Shown here: piece after piece, positions 22,860-33,184 of the stretch | How the letters are laid out: each line of letters begins with the position of its first letter | How positions within the stretch are numbered: the stretch's first letter is position 1 | Source: Notospermus geniculatus | Taxonomy: Eukaryota; Nemertea; Pilidiophora; Heteronemertea; Lineidae | Reading direction: 5' to 3' | NCBI GenBank assembly: GCA_002633025.1 | Contig: NMRB01000137.1 | Coordinates: 175,530 to 239,529 of the forward strand | Length of the DNA stretch: 64,000 nt | Program-made: the position numbers and the translations under genes | Notes under the pieces: generated by a model | The model's database searches: none | Told to the model about the DNA's origin: nothing | The model's input: the letters and a program-made list of their open reading frames with translations, nothing else

Positions 22860-23224
22860 TATGTGCGGGAAACTACATGTACTCTTATGGCCTCTTTGTA
22901 AATGCAGTAATACCCGTGATTCAACAGTGATATTTTCACTCATTTGTTTTTTAACGGCAACATTAAACCCATTCAGAAAATTTGCCTTTGCCAAAAACAC
23001 TTTTCCAAATGCACCTGACCATCTTTCTTGCTTCAAGGACACCATGCGAGACTCAAATTGAATTGGTTTGTTTTCTGTCTTCTGAAGGAGTGCATGAAGT
23101 GCCTGTTTTCGTCTTCCTTTGTGTTTGTCGTTGTGCCCCTCTGGAGACCCTGAGCAGTTCTAGAGTTAGGCCGAATGGCTTACACGTTTGAGTGACGAGA
23201 CGTGTAGGCCTACTGCTCATGTGA

Positions 23225-23381
23225 GCCGAAGATTTTCAATAGTCTCTTCGTGACTTCCAATTTTCAATTCCAATTCCTTGACTACGGTTTCATTTCTTTT
23301 CCGTTTCTTCAATCGAGAAGGTTTGTTTCGCTCTGCTTTTCTTTTGAGTTTCCATTCCTCAAAGCCCATTTCGTTTTCCAT
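23225..23381 (-). pseudogene. Possible upstream coiled-coil exon of the kinase pseudogene
   Basis: A minus-strand ATG at 23381 opens MENEMGFEEWKLKRKAERNK followed by SRLKKRKRNETVVKELELKI, a strongly charged helix, and stops after ENLRLT. It lies on the same strand about 70 bp upstream of the kinase N-lobe block. Charged coiled coils often precede kinase domains in invertebrate kinase expansions. No good donor site is visible before the stop. Confidence 0.35.
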
Positions 23382-23760
23382 GACTATGGTTACTAGTATT
23401 GATCTGGACAATGTCATCGAGGAACATCCAGAGGAAGCTGAGGCTGCGCCTGTAATAGATGTTAATGATTTAAGTGGCATCTGGGTCCCTGATAAATCTA
23501 CAAATACAGGGAAGAGAGTATCATACAATACAGGTGATAATGTGCAAGTTAGTCCAAAGAAAAGGAAAGTGTGCATAGAATGCTATACAGATCAAGTCAT
23601 TTTTGATGACAACTCTGCTGTCCTGCCACCCAACTTGGTATCTGATGCGTTAGAAATTGCTGAGGGGCGGGAGGAATCTGCCTTTTTGAAGGCCATATAT
23701 TTTGCTGTATATATTGCAGAGGAAATGAGGGGCAGGTGTAGCAATGGCTCAAAGCACTAA
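23380..23760 (+). CDS. Unknown acidic protein fragment (126 codons)
   Basis: The ATG at 23380 opens MTMVTSIDLDNVIEEHPEEA and continues with DLSGIWVPDKSTNTGKRVS, SPKKRKVCIEC and ALEIAEGREESAFLKAIYFA to a stop. The composition is unlike random translation, and the antisense frame here looks non-coding. No domain is recognised. Its ATG overlaps the minus-strand ATG at 23381 through CATG, an odd arrangement. It may be a transposon-derived exon or part of a host gene whose other exons were not found. Confidence 0.3.
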   Translation: MTMVTSIDLDNVIEEHPEEAEAAPVIDVNDLSGIWVPDKSTNTGKRVSYNTGDNVQVSPKKRKVCIECYTDQVIFDDNSAVLPPNLVSDALEIAEGREESAFLKAIYFAVYIAEEMRGRCSNGSKH

Positions 23761-24065
23761 TTGGCACTGTCCCCTCGCCGCAAAGAGGCAGCGAAACAAA
23801 AATTGTTTGCAAATTCCCTTGATAAACCAAAGGAAATGTCAGAGCAACGCTCCTGGAGTAGAACAAACAAGAAAGTTGATGCTACTTTACGGGCTACTGA
23901 GTTTGATTAGTTGCGTAAACGCAGTAGCTGCCGAGTCTCTGTCTGCCTGTCTGTCATGTAATATCATCCATCCATGAGTTTGTATTTTGAAATGAAAACG
24001 GTTAATGGCCGGAAAGCCTTTTCCTTTTCTCGACTGTTCACTATACTGTATTATGTCAATCAACA

Positions 24066-25002
24066 TACACTGGGCGAGTTCAGGAAACTTGGTGTGTTAT
24101 GTGTTATGTGTTAGTGTAACAGATCTGTCAGTGTTAGTGTTAACCTGGACCCCTAAACAGCATGTCAGACCGTGCTCTATTTAACACCGTGTTAACATGG
24201 TGCTAACAGCTTGTTGACACGGTGTTAACATTTCCTAGTAATCTGTAGACTTGCCAGGAAATGATTCACTGAAACTCACAGGTTTGCCGCACTAATGTCC
24301 CATATCTGATGTGTAACATGCCTTGCTCTCCCTTGATTTCAACATGCATGAAACTCGTCAGTTATCTCCTCTAGGCCTACAGTCAATCTGATGTGTACCT
24401 CGGTGGCTAGGAATTTGTAGCAGACGTTCGAACATGGTTATCAGCCCTTTCTAAATGTTCTACGGCGACAGCTTGCATAAAATCTTCGAAAAACATCTTG
24501 AAAAGAAGGTCTATCTCCAAGTGAAAACAAGACGGCTGACTTACTTGACAGATCTGTACCGGTAACACATAGAATTCTGAACTCGAGACGGTGTAACACC
24601 TCCTTAATCACTTAGCGGTTAGTGTTAATGACTTTTATACATGTATCAAAACAGGAATAAAACAACCAAGGGATTGCATTTGTAGAGGCCGATTTACTGA
24701 TCATTTTTCTGAAAACCGGGAGAAGATACCTGGTGGAATAAAAAAGTTATTAGAGAAATTCCCTTAACAGATCTGAGGTTGCTGTGATTAAGTCAACAGA
24801 TTATGTTACAGATGTGTTAGGTGTTGGTGTTCATGTAACAGATCTGTTAAATTCAGCATTGATTCAACAGATCTGTAACACTAACACTGATGTAACACAG
24901 TGTTTGTATCGAGTTCAGAATTCGTGGTTAGTGTAGCAGATCTGTAACAGATCTGTTACACTAACACATAACACACCAAGTGTTCTGAACTCGCCCAATG
25001 TA
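24066..25002. mobile_element. Large TIR element with repeated AACAGATCTGTT motifs
   Basis: Left end TACACTGGGCGAGTTCAGGA and right end GTTCTGAACTCGCCCAATGTA are inverted. The arms continue with TTGGTGTGTTATGTGTTAG and its complement. The palindrome CAGATCTG recurs at least eight times in the interior and GTGTTAACA units are common. TA at both edges. No transposase frame. A non-autonomous DNA transposon of about 0.94 kb. Confidence 0.8.
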
Positions 25003-25157
25003 CTCCCAACAACAGCTTCTTATTTGCAATGCTTACCTAATACCCAGAAGCGCCACCACGCATCAGAGTCACCTTGGGGATAACCTTCCTCAAATGGTTG
25101 ATGTATTTTTGGCAAGTCTCCACTTTGAGGTTCTTCCACAAATCTTTAATACCATTA

Positions 25158-25291
25158 GGCTTCCCTTACATACAAGTATTCGGTATACAAAAACACCGGT
25201 TAACAAAGGCATTCCGAGGATTCACCACCGTGAAGCCATTGTAAACCGGCGATTTCGTATACCGTATACTTCGATGTAAAGGAAGCCCAAC
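25158..25291. mobile_element. 134-bp MITE inside the Tc1-like gene
   Basis: AGGCTTCCCTTACATACAAG at the left and its reverse complement (CTTCGATGTAAAGGAAGCC) at the right enclose a short centre. The arms also share GTATACNNNAAACACCGG-type sequence. It abuts the C-terminal block of the Tc1 relic. Confidence 0.7.
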
Positions 25292-25384
25292 GAAGACTCG
25301 CTTGATCTTTATAATCTTCCTCGAATATCTGAAAGTATTGTACTGTACATCACCTATGTATGTATCACAGATAATTAACTTTGT

Positions 25385-25860
25385 AGAATACTGCATGTGC
25401 ATTCTTCGACATAAGTTTATTTAAAGTGACACCTCGAATATTTCAAATAACACTGGGCCAATTTTAAAAGTACACGGTTTGTTCCACATAAAAGTATATC
25501 TTGTGGTCATATTTCTGCATGAAAATGTCGATATTTGGAAATATCGTAATTATGTAATAGCTCATCAGGAAAAAAACAAAAATTTGTTATTATGTATTTT
25601 TTTGGTGGTTTCTGTTTCAATTTTGGAGTGGAACTTTGAAGGATTTGTGGCTTTGTTTTATCAAAATATGTTCACTGGTTACTGAGATATATTTGAGTTT
25701 AACAACATTTCGGTAAAAATTAGAGATTTGCATGCTTTTCAGGCAATATTGATGCCATTAGATAAAGCTTACCTCAGAATATGGGTTCACAAAATTTTAC
25801 AACTTTTCGCATTATTTAAAACATGCTTAGCTTCTAATCAGTTTCCGCTAAAAGTTCCAA
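25385..25860 (+). repeat. Dispersed repeat family, copy 4
   Basis: Carries CATAAGTTTATTTAAAGTG, ATATTTCAAATAACACTGGG and GTTTGTTCCACATAAAAGTA, matching 3310-3440 and, inverted, 5560-5700. It lies in the gap between Tc1 exon C and the C-terminal block and may have replaced the missing segment. Confidence 0.7.
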
Positions 25861-26140
25861 AAATTCATACATCCACGTGTTCTACCTTGGTTTGACTGCA
25901 TTGACAGAAAAAGAAGTCCAATACCGCTTTGGCCTTGTGCTTGGGGTCATTATCCTGAATAAACCAACAGGAACCATTCCCAATTCCGTTGACAAATGGT
26001 TGGAGGTAATCCTGGGGAAAAGAACAGATTTCTTTTGTCGCTAATAGGGTGTGTTTCAACCGACCTTCAATTTTTGCTTGTTGTGTGTTTGAATACTCGA
26101 TGTCAAGAAAAGGAAAATTGTAATTGTAAATTATTTTCAC

Positions 26141-27325
26141 ATGTGTCTCTCAGTCTGTAGGCCTATTTCGTATGGCTGCCAATGTGTGTGTGTTAAATGT
26201 GGAATAAAAGTGGGTTATTGGGCACTAGGTGCTCTTTATTTTCATGCTTGATGTTTCGTTTCCAGATATTTTTCTCTGGCATCGCGAAACCATTCTCCAT
26301 GAAACCGTGTCAGAAGCAGTAGAGTGTTACATTATTGTTTCCAGCCTGGTCCATCCACCTTAAAACTCACGATCTAGTCGTATTTTTCTTATTTTGGGGC
26401 TAAAATGAGCATTTTCTATGTACCTCTGTCTTCCACAATAACTGACGCCTTGGGGGCCTGATTTAGCCATCGAATCGTGTATGGGAAGAGATGTCTAGAA
26501 TGATCCCTATGATTTTTCACAAGGATGTAGGCAGCGATTCGGATTATTTTGATCGGTGAATTAGGGGTATTTTATGCCTAGATCTCGAAGCAGCTGTTCA
26601 TGTTTTAGGCCTACATATTTGCTAACGTTTCTTATCTTGATCCACTGTCCTGAATAGGCAAACAATGAACATCGTCATGGGCATGACTAGGCCTACCAGA
26701 GCCGATGTCTTCGGATAGCGATATTCTGACTGAACGGTGACATTTAAAGGGGCAGTCTGCTGATGGTGTCAATACATTCCACGGGAAGGCCTCCTGATTT
26801 AAGGGGAGGTCTGGGTATGGGTATTGGTGATCATGGTGATATCCCGCAGAAGTAAAGGCCACAGCGAGACACGACCCCTTAAGTCACCTAGTGCCCAAAA
26901 CGTCGCTAGACTTGTCAATATCGCTCACCATTTAAAGTGAACAGGTCATGGCAGCCAAAGTGTTTGAACATAAGACAATGCAAGATCAATCGCCGCTATT
27001 GGATTTATTATTTAAATTATTTATTACGTAACAAATGCATTTTTATGCACGACTCCAGTGACTTTATCATCTTTTGATAACGTTGAGCAGGTGGCCAAGT
27101 ACAATTTTAGCCTGTCTAATGATCTACAAACCCTAAAAGAGGCCTACTGAAATTGATCATTTTGAAATTGATAACTTTGCAGCTGAGAATTTGTTGTTGG
27201 TGTCATATTTGACTGCTGCGACTAATTCCTTTAATGTTCATGACCTTATATCAAATAAGTGTTTGGTCAGAGATAAATTTCAGTATTACCGGCATGTATT
27301 TCATGGATATGCAAGCCTTACTTAC
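26141..27325. other. Intron-sized gap of the Tc1-like gene; nothing else recognised
   Basis: Bounded by a consensus donor (GTAAGTAAGG, minus strand) at 27325 and an acceptor at 26012. The 26632-26862 minus-strand frame has no motif. TAGGCCTA variants near 26160, 26607 and 26690. Confidence 0.4.
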
Positions 27326-27595
27326 TTTGAGGATTTGTCGGTAACTCTCTCCATCCATATTACCATTGAAAATACAACAATCTGTTGGCCCCAAATTGCT
27401 GATACCAGCCCACACATGAACCTGCAAAAACACTGGTCAACAATCAGCCTATTCAAAGGAGGGAGGACAGCCAGTTGGTGAGGTTTCAAAATTAATCTGT
27501 ACATATTTTTTGAATCGATTTCGATTGCATGTCCGTTTTGATATTCATTGTACTGAAATTTAAAATGTTTTTTTTTCAATGGTGAATAATGAATG

Positions 27596-27753
27596 CACTC
27601 TAAAAACTAAAGAGTTAAAGTAACTCCTAAGGAGTTAAAGTAACACCTAAAGAGCCTGTACAGTGAGTGCTCTTAAGAGCACTCACTGTACAGGCTCTTT
27701 AGGTGTTACTTTAACTCTTTAGGAGTTACTTTAACTCTTTAGTTTTTAGAGTG
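27596..27753. repeat. 158-bp palindrome, arms 79 bp with one mismatch and no loop
   Basis: CACTCTAAAAACTAAAGAGT begins the left arm and the right arm is its reverse complement to 27753. The axis lies at CTCTTAAGAG (27674/27675). Only one base differs between arms. Units of ACTCTTTAG and AAAGTAAC resemble those of the 20212-20536 palindrome. It lies in the first apparent intron of the Tc1-like gene. Confidence 0.9.
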
Positions 27754-28358
27754 TGAGCGGTAAAACAAGCTGGCGCTTCTCCGAATGTGGTTATTGTCAA
27801 TATTGTTTCTGTATCTGATACAGATTTATTCACGCTGCAGAATTCCAAATTATTAAATGACATTTATTTAGACAATTATTTAGACAATTATTGTCGAATT
27901 TTGGAAAAATATGTTCCATAAATAAAAATAAAATAATGCGAATGGTATCTTCCTGTTTGAAGAACCTGCATTTGTTCTATAAAAGTACCCGTTCTAACTT
28001 GGGAACCGAGGGAGAGTGAAATAAGCGGCAGCCATTACCTAGCCATTGCAGTGGGCAATGTATGTCCCCATCTGACTGACCGTGGGGAGACGTATTGAAT
28101 TGTATTGTAACAAGGTCACACGTCGTCAATGAGCCAATCACATTGACAGAATTTTACTTGAGGTACAACATTTACAAGTTACCTTCAAAGGATGCTTTAC
28201 TTTTCCAATCACGTGTGGCTCGCCCTTTCTGTGGAACATTATCCGGCCATTTTGCTTCAGCCAACATGATGTTTCATCAGTAAAACTGCATCAGCAAATT
28301 GCTCATTTTTCACGAAGCATTGCGTTGAGAAGGCCAGCCTCTTCTTCCTGTTCACTGG

Positions 28359-29109
28359 TCTGATAAATTGGCAATATCTGAAAGAGGGCGTGTTTAGTCA
28401 TGTTAGTACCAAATTAGATGAGGTTACATATTTTATGAAAAAGGTTCATAGACTAGGTAATGGGATGACTGCAGCGTATCTGTAGCCCTCATCCATCATT
28501 GTCCATAGCTTCAATAGGCTAAGGCGTCCTATGAATGAGCGGAAGACAAGGACAAATTAAATAGACAGGCCCCTAGGGACTACACTAACCTAGTTCGACT
28601 TGGAGTCCACTCCATCTTCCTGATCTGTCTCATTATTGTTGAGAGGTGGCACTTGAAGAAAAGGCATTGAAACGTCTGATGAAGGGACTTGGATCCAATA
28701 TCCGGCTGCCTCTCAATGGGGTATTACCGGCAATACAAAAGGCGGCGCTGATCATCAACCAGGTTAAAACGCAAGTGCGCATGCTTTGCGATTGTTGAAC
28801 GTCATCGGGCGTCGTGCGTCATTCTGACGTTACAAAAAGCTGCGTCATTCACAACCCATGACGTCGATCATTGGCCTGTTCTTTACGCTAAAATGGTCAA
28901 CTTTATCGATTAAATTCATCATGTCCCCGTAGAGATTTTTGCTCAAAAGCAATAAGATATATTTTAGTAGTTCTGTAGGCCTATTTAATGATAGAAACGT
29001 AAAATTAGAAATTGAGTGTAATGTTTTCGTTATATTTGGCCTAGAAACAGGGTGTGCTATTCAGAATTAATTGGAAAATAACGTTAGCCTCACTTTCAAT
29101 GACGCAGTT
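28359..29109. other. No gene recognised
   Basis: Unique-looking sequence; a CAG acceptor-like site at about 28382 (minus) could precede a further upstream Tc1 exon but no conserved block was read. TAGGCCTA at about 28975. Confidence 0.35.
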
Positions 29110-29295
29110 CTGACCAGGGGTCGGTTGTTCAAAGCACCGATAGCAGCTATCGATGGATAAACCGGTGTTAACTTTATCCACCGATAGCATTTGGGTTGTT
29201 GAAAACAACGATAACTTTAACTGCTAATAAATCACCGATAACTTTAACCCAGCCCTTGGGGTACCGATATCTTGTGGGTAAGAGTTTTCGGAGGA
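29110..29295. repeat. Transposon end: GGGGTCGGTTGTTCAAAGC plus CGATAGC hairpins
   Basis: GGTCGGTTGTTCAAAGCACC followed by the inverted units CGATAGCAGCTATCG and ACCGATAACTTTAAC. The short antisense frame (29174-29419) is explained by this repeat. No partner end found. Confidence 0.5.
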
Positions 29296-29622
29296 AAAGA
29301 AATGGCCGCCGACAGCTCAGGAAATCCCACTTCAGGCCCAAATATTGTGAAATTATGAAGCCCACGTTGAATCTAACTTTGAATTCACTAGGCTTATAGG
29401 AACTTCCTAAAACATTCATCTATCAGCGTGTTGACCGAGGTGAGTTTTATCAACGTTGGCGTTGCTTTGTGGCGTTTTAGCGACGAAAAAATGAGACTTG
29501 CGATAAGATTGTGCTGTCGGTCATGGCGGCGTTAATTTGAATTTGAATTTGGAATTTGTCATGTGCATGATGCATGTGATGAGGACAACATGATGACATG
29601 AACACAAATTTAATTGGAACAA

Positions 29623-29663
29623 GTAGGCCTAGGCCTAGTACATATAGGCCTAATAGGCCTAGG
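29623..29663. repeat. Cluster of TAGGCCTA palindromes
   Basis: Four or more overlapping AGGCCTA units within 41 bp (GTAGGCCTAGGCCTAG, ATAGGCCTAATAGGCCTAGG). This is the densest site of a motif found throughout the window. Confidence 0.8.
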
Positions 29664-29965
29664 TACATAGAGCTAACGGAAGGCAGTACTCAACGTGTAG
29701 GCCCAGGCTAGGAGAAATAGGATGCTTTTGAAACCAGTTTAACTTGAATGATGCAGTTCTAGCCTAGCTAGGCCTAGTACCACATGTCATCATGATGATG
29801 TTGACCATTTATCGCATTGCACTTTTTAGGTGTGAAGTGGCAATGAGGAGCCATACAATTCAGCAGCTGTGAGCCTGTTTGTGTTGATTGATGGCTTCGT
29901 CTTTATTCAATATACATGGGAAGTGATTAATAAATACAAACATGATATATACATATTTACACTAA

Positions 29966-30056
29966 CAAGACAAAATGACAGTTAAAAAATCAATCACAGA
30001 TGATAGAAAAGAAGATACAAGACAAAATGACAGTTAAATAATTAATCACAGATGAG
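29966..30056. repeat. Short tandem duplication
   Basis: ACAAGACAAAATGACAGTTA occurs at about 29967 and 30017, each followed by ATCACAGATGA; unit about 50 bp. Confidence 0.75.
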
Positions 30057-30152
30057 GAAAGACTGAAAATAATAACAGAGGGGTGGAATTTGGTAGCATA
30101 TGTCATGATTGGTTGTTATGTTTGGATGTTAATACGTGCTTGATTTGAATTA

Positions 30153-32058
30153 TTATTCATTCTTCATAATTTTTTTGCATCTTTGACAGCAGTATTCATT
30201 TCTGGCTGCATCAACGGAGTCCTTGATTCCGACGCAACAACAGTGTGCCCACATATCGCACAAATCACACTGAACCCAATGGAGCGTATCTTCTTCATTT
30301 GCAAAACGGTGGGGGAAACTTCCTTCCACAACTCAAGCATTCCGCGTTCTCATCGTCTTCGGAAGAGATGCCCTCATCTTCATCATCGTCAATCTTTTAA
30401 AAAAAACAAATTCCTGTTACAAAATGATGTGGTATTCGTCATTGTCGTCGCCAATGATTCAAGGCCGACCATAACCCCGATGCTGTCGCATCCCACCACC
30501 TGAAAGACATATGGCCCAGTCATATTGCTCATACTTCAGCAGCTGCATTAGTTGAAATTCATCGGATTTTTCTATGTCATCATCATCATCTCCGTGTTCT
30601 GCATCTTCTTCATCGACATTGATGATGAATTCTGGAATTTTTTCCTCAATCAACCCGTCCAGTTGCCAGAAGAACGGCTCAACCTTCGTGATAACTTTGT
30701 TGATTTGTGGACAGAGGTATCCTTAGTTGAGTTATACTGTTTCTTTAAATGAATACTCAGTAGGCATCAGATCAGATAAGTTTTAATACTCAGAAAGTTA
30801 AGTTTGCGGTGCAACATAATGCATTTTCATTCTATTATGGGAGTGAGTGTTGTTCTTCATAATACATGTTTGAAATGCATGAACCTTTGAGTCTTTTAAG
30901 TAGCATGAAAATGTACGTACATACCTCTATTTGCCAATCTTCAGCAGTGATTTTCTCCCTGGCCTGTTTCCATAGCTTGACTACATCTTTCAGTTTAAAG
31001 GTCTTATTGTTTGCCTTGACAAAGTTCTTCACTCTGTTAAATGTACATGAAAGTTTCTCAATTTGCAGGTTATCAAACCGGTTTATGATTGGATGAAGAC
31101 GGTGACCTGAACTCATCAGCAGTGGCCCAGATCAACAAACTGGGGGGCATTTCAGGATCGAATAGAACCACTACCACAACAAAGCATCAAGTGGAGAATG
31201 ATTTAGAAGCAATCCTGCACGACACTTCAGTTGTATGTCAAGGAATTAGGTATCAAGTGGAGAATGAACAGAGAGAAACCAAACAGTCTTCTTGCCATAT
31301 TATCAGGCAGCAGGGGATTCGGTACTTTTGACGTGGGTTAACAAAATTTAATTAAATGTTTTTAACAGTCATCTAAAATTTTCCTGTGAACAAGATTGTA
31401 CATACCTTCCCCAAATGCACTCAATGGGATTGAATTCGCAGTGACGCACAGGTGTCCTCAACACAATGTGGCCATTCTCCCTTGCCAGTTGGTCAACCAC
31501 GAACACTTGCTCTGGTTTGTTTACTGAAACTATTTTCAACAGTTCCATTTTCAGCAAGCCATCATCAAACTTGATGTTGTGGGCCGTGAGCCATTCCTTG
31601 ATGTCATCTTTTTTCCAGCCTGAAACAAGAACAGTAATCAGGATTGTACCTTCATTGGCCCAGTAGTATTTGAAATATGCAAGATATCAGGCGTGATTTA
31701 TGAACTTGACTCTACTTACTTGTGTTCGGGAACTTGCTGTCGGCTGTCTTGATATTATGATACGGTGCATTATCTAGGACTATTACAGATGGTTTGGTGA
31801 GTCGGGGAAGTAATTTATCCGTGAACCACTCACGGAAGCAATTCCAGTTCATGTCTTGATGCCAGATGGTAATCGGCTAGTCCTGACTTGGATTCAAAAA
31901 ATGAGGCTGACACCATCAATAAACCCATCCGAATTGCCTGCATCCAAAATAATTGCTCTGGCACCCTTCCCTGAGGGAATGTATTTGCCACATTCCGTGC
32001 AATTCGGTGCCAACTCAGGGTAGGGATTTTGGGTGGTGGTGTAGTTCAGTCCATTGTC
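30153..32058 (-). pseudogene. IS630/Tc1-like DDE transposase with C-terminal PHD finger, intron-containing, decayed
   Basis: Exon 32058-31720, after GCAATTTCAG, has GKGARAIILDAGNSDGF, two frameshifts, then NWNCFREWF and PSVIVLDNAPYH (DDE core), ending before GTAAGT. Exon 31619-31406 follows TTGTTTCAG, encodes WKKDDIKEWL and HCEFNPIECIWG, and ends before GTATGT. Exon 31033-30925 follows ATTTAACAG and encodes VKANNKTFKLKDVVKLW and ITAEDWQIE. These three join in phase. A further block (about 30726-30459) has VEPFFWQLDGLIEEKIPEF and an acidic stretch; its junction is one base off. The last block (30393-30153), after TTAAAAG, has ECLSCGRKF and, after a shift, HWVQCDLCDMWAHCCCVGI and YCCQRC, a PHD-type Cys4-His-Cys3 pattern. 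Several shifts make it non-functional as it stands. Fusion order is inferred from strand, spacing and splice phase. Confidence 0.65.
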
Positions 32059-32139
32059 CTGAAATTGCATTGTACACAGTAAATTCTAAGATTATTGTCC
32101 TGGGTAGGAACTTGCATCCAAAAACTGAGCCCACAAAGG

Positions 32140-32425
32140 GAGGCCTACATTTTCTAGTATGGGTCAGATAACTTTCATGGCAAGTCCCACATGTGAAAGG
32201 TAACACCACATTCATTAATACATTGGCATAGCAGTTCAGATTAGGACCAATCAAATCTCTCAGAGCAGTTGAATCACGATCCTTCACCTCAAAAATCAAG
32301 TCACGAATGGGTGCATCGCAAATGCGTAACATCAGGTGAAGTTCATCCGAGACAACATTCTCCGAATCTAGCTTCCGAGGTGGGACCCCCTTGTCACACC
32401 ATTCCTACACAGTACACTGCAAAAA
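32140..32425 (-). pseudogene. Coding-like block of an unclassified transposon protein
   Basis: The minus strand reads WCDKGVPPRKLDSENVVSDE, then LHLMLRICDAPIRDLI, STALRDLIGPNL and PFTCGTCHESYLTHTRKC, with a pair of Cys-x2-Cys-type residues near the end. It looks like a real protein segment of a repeated family, but I cannot name it. It lies about 80 bp upstream of the DDE-PHD pseudogene on the same strand and could be its preceding exon or a separate relic. Confidence 0.35.
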
Positions 32426-33184
32426 GTGAGAACACTTCCGAACGCTAAAATAGAACACATTTTGTACTCAGTTTGTGGACACCATAATGTGGTGTTACGT
32501 GTTCAAAGTTCCGAGCACTTTGTTGAACGTATCTGCGATATTTGCGAACACCAGTGAACACATTTCTGAACGCATATCTTCTCCTCGATTTGGGAACACA
32601 AACCATTAATGTGAAGGTGTGCAAGGAAGTGTTCCATGGAATATTTTTCAAAGCAGAATTCTGTTCATTAACACTGGACGTGTTCCAGAAATGTGTATCA
32701 CTGTGTGGTTGTTCTCCAAATAAGCTGGTACGGGCTGCAGTTCTGTGCCTGATGATTATGATGATGATACTGAGCAGTGGCTGCACAGGATTCGTCACCA
32801 TCAGTCTCTTCCTTTTCTGAAGAACCAGGGATGCAGAACTTGCATAGAAACACAGCTGAAATAAAACTGGCCTACACCCAGCACGCATCCAAGTAAATTA
32901 TGTATTGTATTTATTGTATTTTATGTTCATGTTGTCATGTAACCCACGAGTCTTAATAAATAAAAATAAAAATAAAAATAAAAACCAAACTACGATTAGC
33001 ATATGCTTTATTGCCATTAATATCAAACCTGAAAGAATGTCTGGCATAAAATAACAGTTGACAGCAGCAATGCAAAATTCAGAACAACACTGCACTCACA
33101 AACACATTACCGGTACGAATTTTGGCGGGCCTAGATTCATTGCGAACTCAACTTCCATCATCATCATTAGCCATTTTAGCAGTA
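32426..33184. other. No gene; GTGTTC-rich repeat and (AAAAAT)n tract
   Basis: 32420-32720 is dense in GAACAC / GTGTTC units (CACTGCAAAAAGTGAGAACA at the left edge looks like a transposon end). A TAAAAA microsatellite sits at 32957-32985. The opposing short frames here are repeat artefacts. Confidence 0.45.

Larger units (their letters stand above)
21480..23155 (-). pseudogene. Protein kinase-like gene, interrupted by a transposon and frameshifted
   Basis: On the minus strand the N-lobe (about 23155-22862) has SGAFGKVFLAKANF (Gly loop) and NVAVKKQ (VAxK lysine), then VLLHLQRGHKS. The coding sequence continues across the inserted element at 21937-22859. With one TA removed, the frame reads through FPHIFAVIDSKTMIMEG. 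It then shifts by one base into ALQFIHSRGILHNDVHCKNV (catalytic loop, HND for HRD) and KLIDFGNAT (DFG). After another shift come THIAREL (APE-like) and SELTDVYSFGVVI (helix F). A SINE ends the frame near 21475. The lysine, catalytic Asp and DFG Asp are present, but the APE Pro is lost. Two frameshifts plus the insertion make it a clear pseudogene. Kinase subfamily not determined. Confidence 0.8.
25037..28358 (-). pseudogene. Tc1-like transposase gene split into splice-compatible blocks
   Basis: Exon A (about 28358-28183) encodes NRKKRLAFSTQCF and, after a one-base shift, FTDETSCWLKQNGR (first catalytic Asp) and GKVKHPLK, ending before GTAACT. Exon B (27421-27326, 32 codons) follows TTTTTGCAG, encodes VHVWAGISNLGP and CIFNGNMDGESYRQILK, and ends before GTAAGT. 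Exon C (26011-25886, 42 codons) follows TTTTCCCCAG, encodes FVNGIGNGSCWFIQDNDPKH (second Asp) and ends before GTAGAA. All these junctions are phase 0 and rebuild the Tc1 order. The C-terminus (25157-25037) has KDLWKNLKVETCQKYINHLR and GGASGY. The SPDLNPIE segment with the third catalytic residue is missing, so it cannot transpose. Intron 1 contains the hairpin at 27596; the gap before the C-terminus holds two repeats. Confidence 0.75.

Noticed and set aside
24066-25002. CRISPR-like or regulatory array of AACAGATCTGTT
   Set aside because: The motif is irregularly spaced within clear terminal inverted repeats; this is transposon interior in a eukaryotic genome.
32445-32888. 147-codon minus-strand frame
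   Set aside because: It is antisense to a GTGTTC-rich repeat and contains no recognisable domain.
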